Notes: a model not told the origin generated them from the letters alone. DNA of 64,000 nucleotides from Rhynchopus euleeides (GCA_963210315.1 OY723294.1:372001-436000), one strand, 5' to 3'; positions 34,412 to 44,150 are shown, counted from the stretch's first letter. Numbers and translations: made by a program.

Positions 34412-35452
34412 TCACCTCGGCAGGTTGACGTTCAGATCCACAGTCACCCTGCTCTGGCTTGGCGCTCCCGTCGTCGTCCCCTGTGCAGGCTGGCTTGACA
34501 TCATGTGCGCGACGTTCCGCTGGTGTGTCGTGGATGCATCAAGGTAGAGCTGCGGCGTCGATTCTCCGCGCCAGCCGAAATGCCTGCGGAGATCCATGGT
34601 GGACGCGCCGCCATTGGCCGCTGCCAGCGCGGCGGAGCGTCTCATGCTGTGCCCGGTGTATCCCTCCGGGTCCTTTTCCAGGCACAGCGCAATCTTCCGT
34701 GGCAGCCCGTAGAATTGGTTTCGCCCGATGGGCGAAGCGAGGAACGCGCTGCCGGCCTTGTTGATGCGTCTTGCGACAGGCCCCGTCACGAGGTCCGACA
34801 GAGAGAGGTGGGCCAGATGGGCCTTGAGGACGTCGTAGAACACAGCTTCTTCGTTCAGCATCTTGGGGACCACAAACGACCGTTCAATCGCGACGCTTCC
34901 CTGCTTTGCACCGTAGAACTTCACGCTGATCTGCTCATCTTGGACGGTGATGTTTTCGATCGACAGGTTGCGGAGTTCAACGCAGCGCATCCCACCGAAG
35001 AAGGCCAGCACCACAAGCGCACGATCCTGCTTGCTCGCCAGCGACCCGGTGCCCTTGTCCATGTAGTCCTGCAGTTCTTGAAAAGAGAAGGTTTTGGCTT
35101 GTTTGGTGGTGTAGCCCTTTGTTTGATTCTTCACGTACTGGTGGAGGCGTGGCATCTTTGTCTTGATCATGTTCCCGTGGACAATCTTGACCTTGAAGTT
35201 GATGATGGAGTAGTAGTTCCAGATTGACGATGCGGCAGAACCCCCCTGCAGCTTGGCCTTGAGATAGCCCTTGATGTGCTTCTCGGAGTAGATTGTCTTC
35301 ATGGAACGAACCCGGGGAGCCTCCTCAGCGACGTACGCCTCGAAGTCAGTCAGTCGATCGGTGTATGCCTTCCTGCTGCGGACTGGCATGAGGTCACCGT
35401 CACTTGATGTGCTGCTGCTGCTGTCGCTGTCATGATCGGCGGCGCGGGGCAT
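34412..35452 (-). CDS. Tyrosine recombinase (Crypton-type integrase)
   Basis: A 346-residue protein with all residues expected of an active tyrosine recombinase: Arg156 (GGMRCVELRNL), Lys183 (YGAKQGS, beta-hairpin lysine), His268-x-x-Arg271 (TGHSMRRSA), His291 or Trp294 (HFGWRG) and Tyr303 (TPQLYLDAS). The N-terminal half has the SAM-like core-binding region (about 27-115). The reaction is strand exchange through a 3'-phosphotyrosine link. The frame is intact, unlike the neighbouring pogo transposase. An acceptor-like CCACAACCTCCACAG lies upstream of the ATG. Retrotransposons of the DIRS or Ngaro type also use such enzymes, but no reverse transcriptase is present, so Crypton is the better fit. 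Confidence 0.88.
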   Translation of the reverse strand: MPRAADHDSDSSSSTSSDGDLMPVRSRKAYTDRLTDFEAYVAEEAPRVRSMKTIYSEKHIKGYLKAKLQGGSAASSIWNYYSIINFKVKIVHGNMIKTKMPRLHQYVKNQTKGYTTKQAKTFSFQELQDYMDKGTGSLASKQDRALVVLAFFGGMRCVELRNLSIENITVQDEQISVKFYGAKQGSVAIERSFVVPKMLNEEAVFYDVLKAHLAHLSLSDLVTGPVARRINKAGSAFLASPIGRNQFYGLPRKIALCLEKDPEGYTGHSMRRSAALAAANGGASTMDLRRHFGWRGESTPQLYLDASTTHQRNVAHMMSSQPAQGTTTGAPSQSRVTVDLNVNLPR

Positions 35453-35576
35453 GATGTGTGTGATGTTGCGTGATCTGTGGAGGTTGTGGCTCTGGTACTA
35501 CGGAGGCTTTCTGCAGGTAACCGATTATAATGGTTTCAGGACCGTTAACAAACTACCATATAACCGGTCCTAATTG

Positions 35577-35742
35577 AGTACTTTCTGGATTTCGGGAAAT
35601 TACGTCCCCTCAGCAAGGTACTCGGGTGTTTTTGTTCCCCTCGGGAAGGCCCTCGGGCTTCGCCCTCGGGCCTTCCCTCGGGGAACAAAACACCCTCGGA
35701 CCTTGCTTCGGGGACGTAATTACCCTCAATCCATAAAGTACT
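35577..35742. repeat. 166-bp foldback hairpin
   Basis: The arms run from AGTACTTT to AAAGTACT and meet at GGGCTTCGCCC (about 35654-35664), with CTCGGG motifs repeated on each arm and few mismatches. It lies between the inner inverted repeat and the right end of the Crypton-like element. Confidence 0.8.
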
Positions 35743-35856
35743 TTATTATTACCGGTAATAAATAGCTAATAATAGTTGACATGCAAGTATTATACATGTA
35801 TAATACATGTATTATACTTGTAGTTATACATGTAAAATTTACAAGATCCCACCGTG

Positions 35857-36484
35857 GAGGGGCACTGGTTTGAACGATTTTGAACGATTTTTTTGTGTGT
35901 GTAAGGTAAGGGGGCTGGAGGGGGGGGAGGGAGGGGATGGGGGTTTTGGCGGTGTCTGTAATTCCCAGCATAAATCTAATCGTTCTTCACCCGGCAACCC
36001 CCCCGGGGAGCCTGCGAATTGCAAGGAGGCACACACACTGCGAACAGCGGGGCGGCGGTCCGCCGAGAGATCGACCCAAGCTGCCTGATCAGCGCACACA
36101 TCTCACACCACGCCCCTCTGCCTTCTCCCTCACAGATGCGAAACGTGGCTTCTGCGACACCAAGCCCTCCCTCATCACACACACAGGAATATGCTTGCAG
36201 TAGTGCAGACCACACCACAACAACAAGAAGCACCCACGGCTCTTGATGAGTTCTGATCTACACTGTTCGTCGCACACACCCCACCCCACCCCCCACCCAC
36301 ACCCCTTTCTTTTCGGTCGACCTGAGGCACGTATCGGTCGACGACCAACGGCCTGAGATAGGAGGGAATCCACAAAAAAACACACCACCTCTGCGAAGAC
36401 GACCCTCCTCAGTGACGCACTCAACCGAACGACCCTCTCTTTTTTCACAGCCCCTCTCCCCCCGCCCCCACCACACCGCCCTCT
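35857..36484. other. Intergenic DNA downstream of the NTPase gene
   Basis: No gene is seen. The stretch probably includes the 3' UTR of the NTPase gene. Confidence 0.5.
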
Positions 36485-37285
36485 CTACTGGGCTGCCTTC
36501 ACAGAGAACGCCCTGTCTGGCAGGCTCGACTCTGGAAACCACTGGGGGTCGCAGGCCAGCAAGGCGATGAGTACAGCCTGCTCCGTCTGGGCCTGCCTGC
36601 CGATGCGGCCTCTCGAGAGGATGCCGATGCAGCCCTCTGCCTGCCCGATGTCGGCGTTGCTGGTCAGCCCCGCGAGGTTGCAGGCCTCCCCCAGGTCGTG
36701 GTGTGGGGGTTCTGTGATGAAGTTCGCAACGCTGTCCGGCAGGGCAAACCCGGAGCTGTACCCAACGTAGTGCCGGTCGCCATCATAGATCGAGCAGATG
36801 CACACGTCGTACAGCACGCCACGCTCCTCGAAGAGCCCGCTCTCGATGCCGATGGACAGCACGGTGACATTCTGCGCACGCTCCCTGTCGAAAGCGGCTT
36901 CCGCACGGTTCCGCGAACCCTGTGAGGTGACATCAAGCCCAATCGGCTGCTCGCTGACCCCAGTGGGGACAGAAACGCCTGTGACAGTTGCGGCAATGCC
37001 TGGATACTTCCCCCGGAGGACGGCACGCACCGCCTCCAGCTTGCAGCGGTTCTTCGACCCGACGATCACAGACACAGGCAGCCCGCACTGGAGGGACTTG
37101 TCCCGCCACGACGCGGTGCGGGGGAGTTCCGCATCAGACCCGTCGGAGACGGGCAGCGGCGGCGGCGGAGCGCGGGCGGCAGTGGCAGCGGCAGACCAGC
37201 GCGCGGCACAGCACCCCGCCACAGCCGCCCCGATCGCAGCCCCCAGGGCTACGGACGCTGCGTCCCACCGCGGCTCTGCTAGCAT
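36485..37285 (-). CDS. Non-canonical purine NTP phosphatase, YjjX/DUF84 family, membrane anchored
   Basis: A 266-residue protein. The family (YjjX; inosine/xanthosine triphosphatase) removes ITP and XTP from the nucleotide pool. Motifs visible: VIVGSKNRCKLEAV (residues 73-86, substrate loop), SEQPIG (111-116), SRNRAEAAF (124-132), GIESG (146-150) and GCIGILSRGRIGR (218-230). The start at 37285 follows CACGGTGCCCCCCCGAG by 13 nt. It opens a hydrophobic segment (about 10-28), which bacterial YjjX lacks. The segment suggests a membrane anchor or organelle targeting (inference). The gene lies 638 bp downstream of the RNA methyltransferase on the same strand and may share its precursor transcript. 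Confidence 0.87.
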   Translation of the reverse strand: MLAEPRWDAASVALGAAIGAAVAGCCAARWSAAATAARAPPPPLPVSDGSDAELPRTASWRDKSLQCGLPVSVIVGSKNRCKLEAVRAVLRGKYPGIAATVTGVSVPTGVSEQPIGLDVTSQGSRNRAEAAFDRERAQNVTVLSIGIESGLFEERGVLYDVCICSIYDGDRHYVGYSSGFALPDSVANFITEPPHHDLGEACNLAGLTSNADIGQAEGCIGILSRGRIGRQAQTEQAVLIALLACDPQWFPESSLPDRAFSVKAAQ

Positions 37286-37922
37286 CTCTCCGGATCGCCT
37301 CGGGGGGGCACCGTGGTGGGAAGACGGACCTCCTCCCTTCTGTCCCAGCGGCCCCCCCTTCCCCGGAAAGGGAGGGTGAAGGTGCTGGAGGTGTTCGGAG
37401 GCGGGATGAAGCTGACGACAACGGATGGGGCTGGGGGTGGGGGTGGGGAGTGGGTGATCTGCCTGCAGCATCAGCTGTCACTCCGCACGGATGAGTTGCC
37501 TGGATGTGCAGTGTGCACAGAAAACGCCTTTTTTCGGGTGATTTGGTTCCCTCCCTGCGAACCGCAAGATAGCCGAGGGCCTGAAGGGGTCGGGAGACCC
37601 TTTCTGACGGTGCCATGACGCGTGGCATGATGTGAACACACAGTTGGTATCAGCCGATCATACTCTTGTTTGAAAGGAGTGCAGAAACACACCCATCACC
37701 TCCGCCTCGATGCGATATAAATATACCAGTGATACGATCATGCCATTCTCGCCGCAATGCCCACCACCACCACACACCCCCCACTCCCTCTTGATGCGAT
37801 CGCCCCCACTGTCACACACACGAGAGAAGCCTTGGGCCCACTGCCCTCTCCCTTGATTTTTGGCAGATCCCACCCCCACCCCACCCCCGCCACACTACAC
37901 CCGCCCACCCACCCCACCCACC
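37286..37922. other. Spacer between NTPase and methyltransferase genes
   Basis: Probable 3' UTR of the upstream methyltransferase and trans-splice region of the NTPase gene (AG at 37299-37300 on the minus strand). No gene is seen. Confidence 0.5.
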
Positions 37923-39179
37923 TCAGCCCCGCTGCGGCGGGAAGGCAAGCCTTCCCAGGAGAGCACCGCAGGCCACACCCACTGCGAGGGTCGCGAGGGG
38001 GCTGGCGGCGGAGATGCCCTGGGGCACAGCAGGGGGCAGGGTGGTGGCACCGCTGTCACCACCGACACCACCACCGTCTTCCGATTGGATGTGGCCCGGG
38101 TTGACCCGTTTGTAGAACCGGTTGATTGTCTTCCGGCACTGCTCCCTGCTGTCTGACATTGGTTCACACTCCCCCGCGATGAAAGCGTTTCGGAACGGCT
38201 CAAACGAGCTGCGCGACGTGCCATTTGCTGCGAGCTGGCCCCACCAGCTCTCCCGCAGCGCAGCCTGCTCTTCTGTGCTCAGCGTGCCACGCACACCCTT
38301 AATGTCAAACACCCTCTGCAGGATAAGCGCGGTCGCGACACTCAGATTGAGAGACTCTGTAAAACCATGCATCGGGAGATAGACGCACCGGTCACAGCTC
38401 TGCAGCATCTCCGAGGAAACCCCTGCCGCCTCCGAGCCTATCACGACTGCAAGCTTCTGCGGGATAACCTCCGCAGGCATGCCCGCCTCCAACGGCATTG
38501 CATCCTCCGACAGCGCTGTCGCCCACACCGTCCAGCCCCCTTCCCTCAGCGCCGCAACGCACTCCGCGGTAGTGCCAAACTCCCTCATGCTCAGCCACCT
38601 GTCAGCCCCCTTGCTGATAAACCTGCTTCCCTTGATGGCCCGCACGTCGCTCTCCTCCACAGGAAGCTGGGGGACAACCTCGCCAGCCTGGGGCGGGGTG
38701 TAGGCCTGGTTGACATCCGACATGGCTGCGGCTGCGGCCCACCGCATCGAGGCCTTCTTCCCGCCGGGGTCGGGTTTGCCGACGTAGGATTTCCCGTTGA
38801 GGGTGCATGTTGTCCTCCATAAGCTGGACACCCCCTTTGGAGCGACATTCTCCACTGTGTACGAAGGGGACCCGCCCCCCGATGCGCGGAGGAAGCGGTA
38901 GAGCTCGCTCACAATCTGTGCAGGCGGAGGGGGTGCCCCGCCCTGCACAGCAGCCGGGATGTCGTGGTCGTCCGGGTCCCTCCCCTTAACGTAGGGCGGC
39001 CGCACCGTCCACAGGTGCTGCACGCCGAGCGCCTCGGTGGTGCGGGTCACTGCTTGGGTGTTCTGCATGTTGCACACCTTCTCCAGCACGAGCAGGACCT
39101 CTCCGCTCCGCTGTGAGATGACCCATTCCGCACGCCGGAGTCGCGTCGGGGGCTGGAGTGGCGCACCACCCTCAGACAT
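37923..39179 (-). CDS. SpoU/TrmH RNA 2'-O-methyltransferase with inserted dsRNA-binding domain
   Basis: A 418-residue SPOUT-class methyltransferase. Motif 1 (LLVLEKVCNMQNTQAVTRTTEALGV, with the catalytic Arg46) starts near residue 29. Motif 2 is VVIGSEAAGVSSE (245-257). Motif 3 is YLPMHGFTESLNLSVATAL (267-285) and forms the trefoil knot that binds S-adenosylmethionine. Between motif 1 and the rest lies an extra block (about 87-153, from PPAQIVSELYRFL to GKKASMRWAAAAAM) that resembles a double-stranded RNA-binding domain. The C-terminus has a hydrophobic stretch (about 391-412). The likely substrate is a tRNA or rRNA ribose; which one cannot be told. The ATG at 39179 is 34 nt after CTCCACTGAACAG. 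Confidence 0.85.
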   Translation of the reverse strand: MSEGGAPLQPPTRLRRAEWVISQRSGEVLLVLEKVCNMQNTQAVTRTTEALGVQHLWTVRPPYVKGRDPDDHDIPAAVQGGAPPPPAQIVSELYRFLRASGGGSPSYTVENVAPKGVSSLWRTTCTLNGKSYVGKPDPGGKKASMRWAAAAAMSDVNQAYTPPQAGEVVPQLPVEESDVRAIKGSRFISKGADRWLSMREFGTTAECVAALREGGWTVWATALSEDAMPLEAGMPAEVIPQKLAVVIGSEAAGVSSEMLQSCDRCVYLPMHGFTESLNLSVATALILQRVFDIKGVRGTLSTEEQAALRESWWGQLAANGTSRSSFEPFRNAFIAGECEPMSDSREQCRKTINRFYKRVNPGHIQSEDGGGVGGDSGATTLPPAVPQGISAASPLATLAVGVACGALLGRLAFPPQRG

Positions 39180-39285
39180 GGGTGTGTGGGGGGGTGCGGT
39201 TGTGTATGTTAGCCTGTTCAGTGGAGGGTTGGGGCATGCAACACTTCTAATTTTGAAAAGGGGGGGGGGGGGGCAGTGTTGGCAG

Positions 39286-39991
39286 GCACGGTGGGATCTT
39301 GTAAATTTTACATGTATAACTACAAGTATATACCTGGGACCCCCCGTGTTTAAGTCCCCCCCCTGGAGGCGATTTTCGGCCGGGGGGGGACTTAAACACG
39401 GGGGGGCGGACCTAAACACAGGGGGGGCTTAAACACGGGGGTGGCACAGTGGAGACCAAGAAGACCTCTTCCTCTGCTGTCGTAGGGGGGTAATTCCGGT
39501 CCGGATGGACTTTTGGCACCCCACTTTTCGACTCTGACAGCACCTGGAGGGCCTAGGGGCCACCTGATGACCCTCCAGACCAGCCCACCCCCGTGTTTAG
39601 GTCCCCCTGTGTTTAAGTCCCCCCCCTGCCAGACCCCCAGGGGGGGACTTAAACACGGGGGTAAGGGGGGGGGACTTATACACGGGGGGTCCCAGGTACA
39701 TGTATTATACATGTATAATACTTGCATGTCAACTATTATACATGTATAATACATGTATATGCCTGAAATATACATGTAAAATACATGTATATCAAGTAAA
39801 AATACAAGTATAATACTTGCATGTCAACTATTATACTTGTATTTTTACTTGATATACATGTATTTTACATGTATATTTCAGGCATATACATGTATTATAC
39901 ATGTATAATAGTTGACATGCAAGTATTATACATGTATAATACATGTATATACTTGTAGTTATACATGTAAAATTTACAAGATCCCACCGTG
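39286..39991. mobile_element. AT-rich foldback element, copy 2
   Basis: Same ends as copy 1 (CACGGTGGGATCTTG and complement). Without its 364-bp insert it is about 340 bp and almost fully self-complementary. It sits about 100 bp upstream of the methyltransferase ATG and keeps the empty sites for the two large insertions in copy 1. Confidence 0.85.
39333..39696. mobile_element. 364-bp TA-flanked miniature element inside foldback copy 2
   Basis: Inverted ends begin CCTGGGACCCCCCGTGT. They are flanked by TA (39331-39332 and 39697-39698). Inside are several inverted or tandem copies of CCCCCGTGTTTAAGTCCCCC-like units. Copy 1 of the foldback element reads continuously AAGTATATACATG at this point, which proves the insertion. 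Confidence 0.87.
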
Positions 39992-41335
39992 GGGTGTATT
40001 TTTCCTTTGTATTTTTCAGTGTATTTTTCGGTGTATTTTTCGGTGTATTTTTCGGTGTATTTTTCGTATTTTTCCCAGGGGGGAAAAATACGAAAAATAC
40101 AGGGAAAAATACACTGTACTACAGTAGGGCGCACTGAAGATCTGCTGCACACTGTCTCGGGAGCGGTGCAGAGTCCAGGCGCAGCGGGGCTGTCTGCACC
40201 AATCCTCGCCACCACAGCGGCACGCCCCTGCCGCACACCTCGGGTGCGGGAGTGCCATCACTCCGGTGTCATTGCACTGCACCGCTGTTCAGGTTCCACT
40301 GGACTGCCGGCTTCCTGCATGAGCAAGGCTCACTTTACAGAGACAGGCGCAACAAATGAAACCCGTGTCTACTTCCAGCGCGGGGTCACCGAAACAGCGG
40401 GTTCAGCTTTTAGGGATTTTTTGCGGTCGGGTTTTCATGATCCGCAGCACATGAAGACTCAACGTCATCATGGGCAGTGTATCAGGCGCTGGAGGCTCGC
40501 TTTCATCGAAGCGCGCCTCATCATGTCCCAACTGAACGACCATCCCCGCTGATGTGATACAGCACCAACCGGTGTGGGGACTAGCCTTCGATTACTTTTA
40601 GATTTTCACTGCCGTGGCCTCGGGCTCCGCGCCCCAGACCCCCTGTCGTGTGCCTGTCTCGTGACCAAGTCCTTGAGCGTCCGCGACTGTTCATCGCACC
40701 CATTCATACCCAGAAATGCAAGCGATTCCTCGGACGTTATGTCAGAGCTGGACTCTTTCATAGACACCAGCTCCGACATGAGGCTCTTCGGGCGTTTCGC
40801 CCGCGGGACTTCATCGCAGCCGAGCTGTGCTGACGTTCCTGAACACTGCGTGCTGGCAAAGTTCTCCTCGGGCTTGCAGGTTTGCAAGTACTCAAAGGCA
40901 ATCCAAGATCCCCTGAATACAGAGTTATTGGTCCAGCAGGGCGACCTGAGGAAGCAACATCCGATGCCTCTCGAAGTGCAATTCGACAGGACTCGTCAGT
41001 TCTGCTGGGGGAAAACGTTCTGTGGCCGTGCATTGGACCCTGGTTGCACCATACCACGTCTTTTTGTAGTTTGCCCGACCCCCAGCGAGGCCACTGGTTG
41101 AGACGCCTGCAGCGTACTTTTCATGTATTTTTCATGTATTTTTCGTGTATTTTTCGAAAAATACATGTATTTTTCGACGGTCTGTATTTTTCCCGCCAGA
41201 CCCCTGTATTTATCCAACACTGGGGGGGGGGGTAGGTATACACAACACCGTTCAGCAGCAGAGGCTCCCAGCCTGAACTTTATTTGTCGCACAAACAACA
41301 GCCTTTACCATTTTGTCTGGTGAAAAAAAAAAGCC
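39992..41335. other. Region bracketed by GTATTTTTC repeats, with degraded minus-strand frame
   Basis: Left: five or six tandem GTATTTTTCGGT units (40002-40070) then a hairpin with GGGAAAAATACGAAAAATAC. Right: TTTTCATGTATTTTTC units at 41117-41190. On the minus strand the stretch 40606-40990 is open and reads like protein (AFEYLQTCKPEENFASTQ, ending in SLMSELVSMKESSSDITSEE). An overlapping frame (GRPAGPITLYSGDLGLPLST) seems to continue it. I do not recognise the family; it may be a degraded gene. Confidence 0.3.
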
Positions 41336-42151
41336 ACCGATGGTGCCCCTGAAAGGGCCGATTTACGTAGTTTTTACGTAGTTCTTACGTAGTTCATTAG
41401 TGGGGAGCAGGTGTGGCTCTATTTTGGGGGTATTTTGGCCGATTTTCGAAATCCTATTTTGGTTTTTTTGCACTTTTTTTGGGTGCTTTTTTGCACGATT
41501 TCTGTGCCTCAGACACAGATTTTGGTGTGATTTTTGCGCTATTTTGATTCACTCTGCCTGACCGATGCATACGATTCGAAAAAATGGCGAAAAAATCGCT
41601 ATCAACAACGGTGAACGAGTGGAGGTAGATGGGGAAGTGGAAGGACACAGCACGCCCTCCCACTGCTCGCCACCTGTACACTACCTCTCTGTTTAAGGCG
41701 GTCAGTGCCTCTTGGTGCTGCACACAAATCACTGCTGCATCCCAGGGCGCCTTCCCTTGTGAGAATAGCGAAACCTCTGCGGTTGCAGTTTGGTGGTTGA
41801 GGCCGGCGGTGGTGACATCACTTTGGTGACTGTGATTCCTTCCCCCTGAGCTCGACCAGATCCAGGTCGACCTGGTGCTGTGTGGCTCCTGGTGTGGTAT
41901 CTCCTTGCTTCCTCGCACACATACACGTGGTTCCTCGCCACGGATGCCCACCAAGTCGAACCCGAAACATGATCACGGGCCCACGACGACCCTTTCGAGA
42001 TGTCATGGCCGCAAGCCCACAAACCCGATCGCATTCGCAAGGTGGTTCGTCTCTTAGAGATCAGTGCTCGGGCCCAGCCGAGGGTGCTGGAACCGATATG
42101 CCACAGCCCCGTACGCGCAAGGACTTGGCTCCAAGACCAGGCACAAGCCAC

Positions 42152-42211
42152 AGGGGGGTCTGGGGGGCGGAGCCCCCCAGCCGCCGGAGGCCACGGTAGC
42201 GAACGTCTGTT
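42152..42211 (+). repeat. GC-hairpin dispersed repeat, copy 3
   Basis: Same GGTCTGGGGGGCGGAGCC core and GGAGGCCACGGTAGCGAACG tail as at 23400 and 23575. Confidence 0.8.
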
Positions 42212-42293
42212 GGCCTGGCTCCATAGTCGCATACGCTCAAGTACAACACAACTGACAGATAGCGGCTATAATCATAGCACAGGTCGCATGGGG

Positions 42294-42352
42294 GGGTCTG
42301 GGGGGCGGAGCCCCCCAGCCGCCGGAGGCCACGGTAGTGAACATCTGTTGGT
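42294..42352 (+). repeat. GC-hairpin dispersed repeat, copy 4
   Basis: Same core as the other three copies, about 142 bp from copy 3. Confidence 0.8.
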
Positions 42353-42790
42353 TTGAGCTCGAGAGCAAGCCTCTCACACCACCGCCCTCCGACCCCCCTC
42401 TCCACCCCCAGGTGCAAAAAAATTTTGCATCCGGAAAATGTGTTCTTTTGAATGTTTGAGCACATCCAAGACCGGGAACATAAAATTTTTCTGCCAATAC
42501 CAAGTAGGGTCACAATAAAATCCAAAAGAAAAAGGTGCAAAAAAATAGTGCAAAAAAATATTTTTCATGGTATGACAAAGGTCTTAATAAGAAAAGGATC
42601 TTTTCACTTCTTTCTTAAGACGTCTTAATGCAGGTGCTGCATTAAATTTCTTAAATTAATGACCCCCATTATTTTTAAGAAATGCAGGATTTCTTAAGAT
42701 TTCTTAATGAAATGATGGACATTATTTCCATATCTCCCAGCATTAAAAATGTCCATCATTCTGAAAAAGATCTTTTAGGGGGTCTTCGCT

Positions 42791-43090
42791 AGCCGGTGCA
42801 AAAAAGTGCAGGCTGGTGCAGGGCAAAATGGGCCGAAAATGGGCCAAATCGGAGGCAAAAAAAAGGGCGGGGAGTTGGGTGGCCCCTAGCTGGGAGCACG
42901 CATTTGGACCCAAAAAATAATGTCGAGCGGTCCCTGTGCATTGTTCAGCCCTCACAGGACGAGAAGGCACGGCGGGGCCCGTGTCACGGGTAAACATTGA
43001 GATCAACCTGTCATCCTGGGCCAAGCCAAGATGGGAGCTGGCCGCCTGGGGCAATGCAGGAGCAACGGCTAGTGCTCGTGCTGGCACGAA
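42791..43090. other. Left subterminal part of the 9-kb element
   Basis: Unique sequence between the GGGGGTCTTCGCT end and array A. A minus-strand frame runs through it from the array (segment SSHLGLAQDDRLISMFTRD), but no family is recognised. Confidence 0.4.
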
Positions 43091-43091
43091 G

Positions 43092-44150
43092 CGGAGCCAG
43101 GCAGTGCTGTCCCGAGAACGGGCCGAGCCAGACAGTGCTGTCCCAAGGGTGGGCCGAGCCAGACAGTGATGTCCCGAGAATGGGCCGAGCCAGGCAGTGC
43201 TGTCCCAAGGGTGGGCCGAGCCAGACAGTGCTGTCCCGAGAACGGGCCGAGCCAGACAGTGCTGTCCCGAGAATGGGCCGAGCCAGGCAGTGCTGTCCCA
43301 AGGGTGGGCCGAGCCAGACAGTGCTGTCCCGAGAATGGGCCGAGCCAGACAGTGCTGTCCCGAGAATGGGCCGAGCCAGACAGTGCTGTCCCGAGAACGG
43401 GCCGAGCCAGACAGTGCTGTCCCGAGGGTGGGCCGAGCTAGGCAGTGCTGTCCCGAGAATGGGCCGAGCCAGGCAGTGCTGTCCCAAGGGTGGGCCGAGC
43501 CAGACAGTGCTGTCCCGAGAATGGGCCGAGCCAGACAGTGCTGTCCCGAGAACGGGCCGAGCCAGACAGTGCTGTCCCGAGGGTGGGCCGAGCTAGGCAG
43601 TGCTGTCCCGAGAATGGGCCGAGCCAGGCAGTGCTGTCCCAAGGGTGGGCCGAGCCAGACAGTGCTGTCCCGAGAATGGGCCGAGCCAGACAGTGCTGTC
43701 CCGAGAATGGGCCGAGCCAGACAGTGCTGTCCCGAGAACGGGCCGAGCCAGACAGTGCTGTCCCGAGGGTGGGCCGAGCTAGGCAGTGCTGTCCCGAGAA
43801 TGGGCCGAGCCAGGCAGTGCTGTCCCGAGAATGGGCCGAGCCAGACAGTGCTGTCCCGAGAACGGGCCGAGCCAGACAGTGCTGTCCCGAGGGTGGGCCG
43901 AGCTAGGCAGTGCTGTCCCGAGAATGGGCCGAGCCAGGCAGTGCTGTCCCAAGGGTGGGCCGAGCCAGACAGTGCTGTCCCGAGAATGGGCCGAGCCAGA
44001 CAGTGCTGTCCCGAGAACGGGCCGAGCCAGACAGTGCTGTCCCGAGGGTGGGCCGAGCTAGGCAGTGCTGTCCCGAGAATGGGCCGAGCCACGCAGTCCT
44101 GTCCAGAGGGTGGGCCGAGCCAGGCAGTGATGTCCCGAGGGTGGGCCGAC
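43092..44150 (+). repeat. 31-bp satellite array A, about 34 copies
   Basis: The unit reads GGGCCGAGCCAGRCAGTGCT followed by GTCCCGAGAAT or close variants; successive CAGTGCTG sites are exactly 31 bp apart (43102, 43133). Since 31 is not a multiple of three and the unit lacks stop codons, long frames stay open by arithmetic. I do not call them genes. Confidence 0.95.

Larger units (their letters stand above)
34052..35763. mobile_element. Crypton-like tyrosine-recombinase element
   Basis: Both ends carry TTTATTACCGGT in inverted orientation (34052-34063 and 35752-35763). Further inside, a 46-bp inverted repeat (34051-34096 and 35508-35553) contains TGAAACCATTAT. The element sits in foldback copy 1 at a point where copy 2 is continuous (ACATGTATAATAG). 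I see no clear target duplication, as expected for recombinase-type insertion. It carries one intact recombinase gene. Confidence 0.72.
30001..35856. mobile_element. AT-rich foldback element, copy 1, carrying two nested transposons
   Basis: Inverted ends begin CACGGTGGGATCTTG, then TAAATTTTACATGTATAAC. The interior consists of TACATGTA, TACTTG and CAAGTA palindromes. Its own sequence occupies 30001-30137, 33584-34051 and about 35764-35856. The gaps are filled by a pogo-like element and a Crypton-like element. Copy 2 at 39286-39991 shows the uninterrupted sequence at both insertion points. No target duplication is evident at the outer ends. Confidence 0.75.
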
